Assembly: GCF_007004655.1 (NCBI RefSeq)
Contig: NZ_ML660100.1
Span: forward strand, 50,553-114,552
Origin: Exilibacterium tricleocarpae
GTDB lineage: Bacteria; Pseudomonadota; Gammaproteobacteria; Pseudomonadales; Cellvibrionaceae
Length of the DNA stretch: 64,000 nucleotides
Direction of reading: 5' to 3'
The stretch's first letter is position 1. Each line of letters starts with the position of its first letter. The notes under the pieces were generated by a model. That model made no database searches. It was not told the DNA's origin and saw only the letters and a list, made by a program, of their open reading frames with translations. The translations under genes were made by a program, and so were the position numbers. Shown here one piece after another: positions 60,619 to 64,000 of the stretch.

Positions 60619-62066
60619 GGCGCCTTCAACGGTGAGTTTGGTAAATGAGTCTTCAACGGTGAGTTTGGTAAATGAGTCTTCAACGGTGAGTTTGGTAAAG
60701 GAGCCTCCAACGGCGAGTCCGGTGGAGCGGTCTGTTCCGTCACGGACTTGCGCCGGGCAGCGGACTGCGCGAGCCGCTGCTCGAACTCGTCGGGGAAATA
60801 TTTCAGCGCGCTTTCCAACGGCCCCATGGCGCCCGGCGCATGGGCGCAGAAGGTGTTGCCCATATTCAGCATCCAGGTGGCGCGCTTGAGCCAGTCGAGA
60901 TCGGCGCGGCTGCCGCGGCCGTGTTCGAGGTTGTCCAGCGCTTTTTCCACCCAGGGCAAGCCGTCGCGGCAGGGCGTGCAGAAACCGCAGGACTCCTGGG
61001 AAAAGAAATGTTCCAGATTTTTCAGCGCGCCGATAAAGTCCACCTGATCGTCAATGACAATCATAGTGCCGGTACCGAGGCGGCTGCCGAGTTTGCCGAT
61101 CTCGGTGTAGTCCATCGGGGTGTCCAGGTGTTCGGGCAATAACAGGGGTGTGGAGCCGCCCCCGGGTAGAAACGTTTTCAGTTGATAACCGTCGCACATA
61201 CCCCCGGCGTGTTCCTCGATCAGTGTTCGCGCCGTGGTCCCCATCGGCAGTTCCCAGCAGCCGGGGTTGTTGACGCGACCGCTGACGCCGTAAAGTTTAG
61301 TGCCGGCGTCCCCGGTGAGGCTGAGCTGTTTGAACCAGTCGGCGCCGTGCTCGATGATCGGTGGCAGGTTGCACAGGGTTTCGACATTGTTGACGATGGT
61401 GGGCTTGCCCCACAGGCCGCTGACCTGGGGAAAGGGCGGTTTTGCCCGCGGCGTTGCGCGCTTGCCTTCCAGCGAGTTGAGCAGCGCGGTTTCCTCGCCG
61501 CAGATATAGCGCCCGGCGCTGGTGTGCACGTGGAGTTCGAAGCTCCAGTCGCCGCCGAGAATATGTTTGCCCAGGTAGCCTTTCTTGCGGCACTCGGCGA
61601 TGGCGGCGTTGAGCAGTTGCGCCGCCTCCACATACTCGCCGCGGATAAAGATATAGCCGATATCGGCCTGCAGGATATAGCCGCCGACCAGCATACCCTC
61701 CACCAGCAGGTGCGGGCAGCCTTCCATCAACAGGCGGTCCTTGAAGGTGCCGGGTTCCATTTCGTCGGCATTGGCGACGATATACTTCGGGCGCGGTGCT
61801 TTGTCCCCGTCTTTATCCCCCTTTTTGTCCTTATCCCCCTTGTTGTCCTTATCCATAGGGACGAAACTCCACTTCATGCCGGTGGGAAAACCGGCGCCGC
61901 CGCGACCGCGCAACCCCGAATCCTTGAGCAGTTGCAGGCCCTCGGCAGGCGTCATACCGGTAATGACTTTCCTGGCGCCGCTGTAACCGCCGGCATCTTC
62001 ATACTGCGCCAGGTCGTAGGGCGGGCGCGACAAATCGATATGCCGGGTCAGCGGTCTGGTGATCAT
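60615..62066 (-). CDS. nuoF: NADH-quinone oxidoreductase subunit F with repeat-derived extensions
   Basis: 483 residues; E. coli NuoF is 445. NADH/FMN domain (LRGRGGAGFPTGMKWSFVP, ANADEMEPGTFKDRLLMEG, CGEETALLNSLEGK) and the N3 [4Fe-4S] site (SCGFCTPCRDG) are intact. Two insertions are unusual: a Lys/Asp-rich loop at residues 72-90 (KGDKDKKGDKDGDK) next to the FMN region, and a C-terminal tail with a nine-residue repeat (HLPNSPLKT) in about three copies. Both come from short DNA repeats. Starts on the nuoE stop (ATGA) and ends on the nuoG start. Confidence 0.96.
   Translation of the reverse strand: MITRPLTRHIDLSRPPYDLAQYEDAGGYSGARKVITGMTPAEGLQLLKDSGLRGRGGAGFPTGMKWSFVPMDKDNKGDKDKKGDKDGDKAPRPKYIVANADEMEPGTFKDRLLMEGCPHLLVEGMLVGGYILQADIGYIFIRGEYVEAAQLLNAAIAECRKKGYLGKHILGGDWSFELHVHTSAGRYICGEETALLNSLEGKRATPRAKPPFPQVSGLWGKPTIVNNVETLCNLPPIIEHGADWFKQLSLTGDAGTKLYGVSGRVNNPGCWELPMGTTARTLIEEHAGGMCDGYQLKTFLPGGGSTPLLLPEHLDTPMDYTEIGKLGSRLGTGTMIVIDDQVDFIGALKNLEHFFSQESCGFCTPCRDGLPWVEKALDNLEHGRGSRADLDWLKRATWMLNMGNTFCAHAPGAMGPLESALKYFPDEFEQRLAQSAARRKSVTEQTAPPDSPLEAPLPNSPLKTHLPNSPLKTHLPNSPLKAP
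60620..60712. repeat. 27-bp in-frame repeat at the nuoF 3' end
   Basis: About three copies of a 27-bp unit (core TCAACGGTGAGTTTGGTAAA), with a fourth diverged one, encode the HLPNSPLKT tail of NuoF. The last copy abuts the overlapping nuoG start codon. Confidence 0.9.
61800..61860. repeat. Short in-frame repeat inside nuoF
   Basis: Degenerate copies of a 15-18-bp unit with core TTTATCCCCCTTTTTGTCC encode the GDKDKKGDKD loop of NuoF. Confidence 0.75.
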
Positions 62067-62572
62067 GAGTTTTGCTCCGCCGCTGTATCGGCCAGCAGCG
62101 CGTCGATGCCCGCCGCTGACAGGTGCGTGTACAATTGCATATTTTTCAGCAGCACCGGTGCCCGGTCACAGGCGCCCTGGCAGGTGACCGGCAGCAGCGT
62201 AAATTTGTTGTCGGGGCTGGTCTCGCCGTAGTCGATGCCCAGTCGTTCCTGAATACGGGCTTTCACCTGCTCGCAGCCGAGCATCCAGCAACTGATACCG
62301 TCGCACAGCATCAGCATATTTTCCCCCACCGGGCGGCGGAAAATCAGGCTGTAAAACGTTGCCACACCGTCGAGTTGTTCCGCCGACATCTCCAGCAGTT
62401 TGGCCACCGCCCGCAGCGACTCGTCGGAGACCCAGCCGCGATATTTCTGCACCACCTTCAGCGCTTCGATGGAGGCGGCCTGGGGGTACTCGTAGTGAGA
62501 GACTTCGGCGCGAATCTCGGCAATTTCCGCTTCGCTGAGACTGCTTATCAGTGTCGGTTGCGCGTCTGTCAT
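62063..62572 (-). CDS. nuoE: NADH-quinone oxidoreductase subunit E
   Basis: 169 residues, thioredoxin-like [2Fe-2S] subunit (cluster N1a). The four Cys lie in LCDGISCWMLGC and VTCQGACDRAP. The N-terminal helical part (EIRAEVSHYEYPQAASIEAL, GWVSDESLRAVAKLLEM) is typical. Works with NuoF and NuoG as the NADH dehydrogenase module. It follows nuoCD by 38 nt and its stop overlaps nuoF. Confidence 0.97.
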   Translation of the reverse strand: MTDAQPTLISSLSEAEIAEIRAEVSHYEYPQAASIEALKVVQKYRGWVSDESLRAVAKLLEMSAEQLDGVATFYSLIFRRPVGENMLMLCDGISCWMLGCEQVKARIQERLGIDYGETSPDNKFTLLPVTCQGACDRAPVLLKNMQLYTHLSAAGIDALLADTAAEQNS

Positions 62573-62610
62573 CGAATAACCTCACTTGGTTTGTCGGTTG
62601 TTACCCGGTG

Positions 62611-64000
62611 CTATCTGTCCACATCCGCCATCACGAAGTCGATACTGGCGATAATCGCGATCAAATCGGCGATAAACAGATCGCGGCTGATCAGCGGAAT
62701 CATTTGCAAGTGCGGGAAGCTCGGGGTGCGAATCCGGGTCCGGTAACTGCTGGTGCCGCCATCGGACACCAGGTAATAGCTGTTGATTCCCTTGGTGGCT
62801 TCAATGCCCACGCAGGCCTCACCGGCGGGGATGACCGGTCCCCAGGTGGTGTTGACGAAGTGTTGGATCAGCGTTTCGATATCGCGCAGGGTGCGCTCTT
62901 TCGGCGGCGGCGTGGTGAGCGGATGAAACGCTTTGTAAGGGCCCGCCGGCATATTCTCGAGACACTGCTCGATAATGCGCAGGCTCTGGCGGATTTCCTC
63001 GGCGCGCACCGCCGCCCGGTCGTAGCTGTCGCCGCTGGCGCCGACTGGAATTTCAAACTCGAACTGGTCGTAGCCGCTGTAGGGGCGCTGTTTGCGGTAG
63101 TCCCACGCGTAGCCGGTTGCGCGCAGGCCGGCGCCGGTGACACCCCAGTCCAGGGCCTCGGCGGTGGAGTAGTCGCCGATGGCCCGGGTGCGCTGTTTGA
63201 CGATGCTGTTGTCCATCACCATTTTCTGGTAGTGGTCGAGGCGTTTGGGCATCCAGGCGAGCAGTTCGCGGATGGCGATGTCCCAGCCCTTAGGCAGGTC
63301 CTGAGCCACGCCGCCGATGCGAAACCAGCCGCTGTGCATGCGCCCGCCGGTGATCGATGAGATGATATCGAACACTTTTTCGCGGTCGATAAACATGTAA
63401 AAGACGGGTGAGAGCTGGCCCACATCCTGGGCGAAGGTGCCGTAGAACACCAGGTGGCTGGCGACCCGGTAGAGTTCGCTCAACAGGACTCGAATCACTT
63501 GCGCCCGCGGCGGCACCTCAATGCCGGCAAGCTTTTCCACTGTCATTACATAGGGCAGGTTGTTCATACAGCCGCCCAGGTAGTCGACGCGGTCGGTATA
63601 GGGGATAAATGTGTGCCAGCTCTGGCGTTCCCCCATTTTTTCGGCGCCGCGGTGGTGATAGCCGATATCCGGCACGGCATCGACGATCTGTTCGCCGTCC
63701 AGTTGCAGGGCGATACGAAACACGCCGTGCACACTCGGGTGATTGGGGCCGAGGTTGAGAAACATAAAATCGCTGGTGTCGCGGGTGCGCCGCATACCCC
63801 AGGCCTCGGGATCGAAACGCAGCGCCTCCTGCTCGCGCTCCAGCTTTTCCTCCGGCAGGCTGAACGGTTCCATCTCGGTGGCTCGCGCCGGGTGATCCTT
63901 GCGCAGCGGATGGCCCTCCCAGGTGGGCGGTGTCAGGATACGGGCGAGAAAGGGATGGCCCGTGAATTCGATGCCGAACATATCCCAGACTTCGCGTTCG
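62611..64000 (-). CDS. nuoCD: NADH-quinone oxidoreductase fused subunit CD (5' end outside window)
   Basis: The visible 463 codons contain the end of the NuoC domain ([29 protein letters not shown]) fused to a complete NuoD domain ([59 protein letters not shown], ending FVMADVDR). The fusion is as in E. coli and relatives. The ATG at 63979-63981 is internal; the frame continues through the last base of the window, so the gene is partial here. Quinone-site residues of NuoD are present. Confidence 0.96.
   Translation of the reverse strand, partial: EREVWDMFGIEFTGHPFLARILTPPTWEGHPLRKDHPARATEMEPFSLPEEKLEREQEALRFDPEAWGMRRTRDTSDFMFLNLGPNHPSVHGVFRIALQLDGEQIVDAVPDIGYHHRGAEKMGERQSWHTFIPYTDRVDYLGGCMNNLPYVMTVEKLAGIEVPPRAQVIRVLLSELYRVASHLVFYGTFAQDVGQLSPVFYMFIDREKVFDIISSITGGRMHSGWFRIGGVAQDLPKGWDIAIRELLAWMPKRLDHYQKMVMDNSIVKQRTRAIGDYSTAEALDWGVTGAGLRATGYAWDYRKQRPYSGYDQFEFEIPVGASGDSYDRAAVRAEEIRQSLRIIEQCLENMPAGPYKAFHPLTTPPPKERTLRDIETLIQHFVNTTWGPVIPAGEACVGIEATKGINSYYLVSDGGTSSYRTRIRTPSFPHLQMIPLISRDLFIADLIAIIASIDFVMADVDR

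Noticed and set aside
1-64000. Sortase gene completing the pds system
   Set aside because: No protein in the window shows a sortase-like TLxTC segment or a sortase-sized exported domain.

Overview
The window looks like chromosome from a marine gammaproteobacterium, probably of the Cellvibrionales/Pseudomonadales type. The evidence is a fused nuoCD gene, a YebG homologue behind a gammaproteobacterial-style LexA box, the proteobacterial dedicated sortase regulators PdsR/PdsS and the OmpA-like PdsO, a GH16-like enzyme, outer-membrane barrels, and moderately high GC. No rRNA, tRNA, phage, CRISPR array or intact transposase gene was recognised.

Layout. 1-0.56 kb: C-tract, REP-like hairpin and short tandem repeats. 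0.56-6.2 kb: rpsT, pdsR-pdsS (two-component system), ddl and a hotdog thioesterase. 6.4-16.7 kb: a Fic/HTH protein with an altered Fic motif, an S9 peptidase, a divergent LysR/DoxX pair, pdsO, a secreted protein with a HELAH metallopeptidase, and a response regulator-CheC protein in an operon with a PAS-GGDEF diguanylate cyclase. 16.9-23.1 kb: a BCCT transporter, then a run of small leftward envelope/stress genes (yebG, PLDc_N-like, DUF4112, BON lipoprotein, outer-membrane barrel, glycine-zipper protein, DUF1328), with an unexplained structured stretch at 21.7-22.1 kb.

23.4-37.0 kb: a leftward, mostly overlapping operon that looks like a small biosynthetic cluster. It encodes a single-module NRPS, MATE exporter, PIG-L deacetylase, PhyH-type dioxygenase, an unrecognised protein (possibly DUF6271), an RND adaptor/permease pair and a GT2 glycosyltransferase. 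The NRPS adenylation pocket reads by eye as glycine-like, and its C-terminal epimerase-like domain lacks the usual catalytic Glu motif, so it may be a compact aminoacyl-glycoside or hydroxylated-glycine pathway of unknown product. 37.1-48.6 kb: GH16-like lipoprotein with divergent LysR, a BNR-repeat lipoprotein, a secreted protein coupled to a second S9 peptidase, a porin with a 267-bp fold-back element directly upstream, an LRR protein coupled to a membrane protein, and an ECF sigma/anti-sigma pair.

49.4-64 kb: the respiratory Complex I operon (nuoCD-E-F-G-H-I-J-K-L-M-N, leftward, nuoCD cut by the window end). It is unusual for repeat invasion. A modular REP-like hairpin family fills the nuoN 3' flank (five 76-bp units) and the nuoM/nuoN gap, a 112-bp fold-back element sits in the nuoK/nuoL gap, and in-frame minisatellites lengthen NuoF and NuoG. 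Short tandem duplications recur across the whole window, including one that created a coupled upstream mini-ORF at the response-regulator gene.
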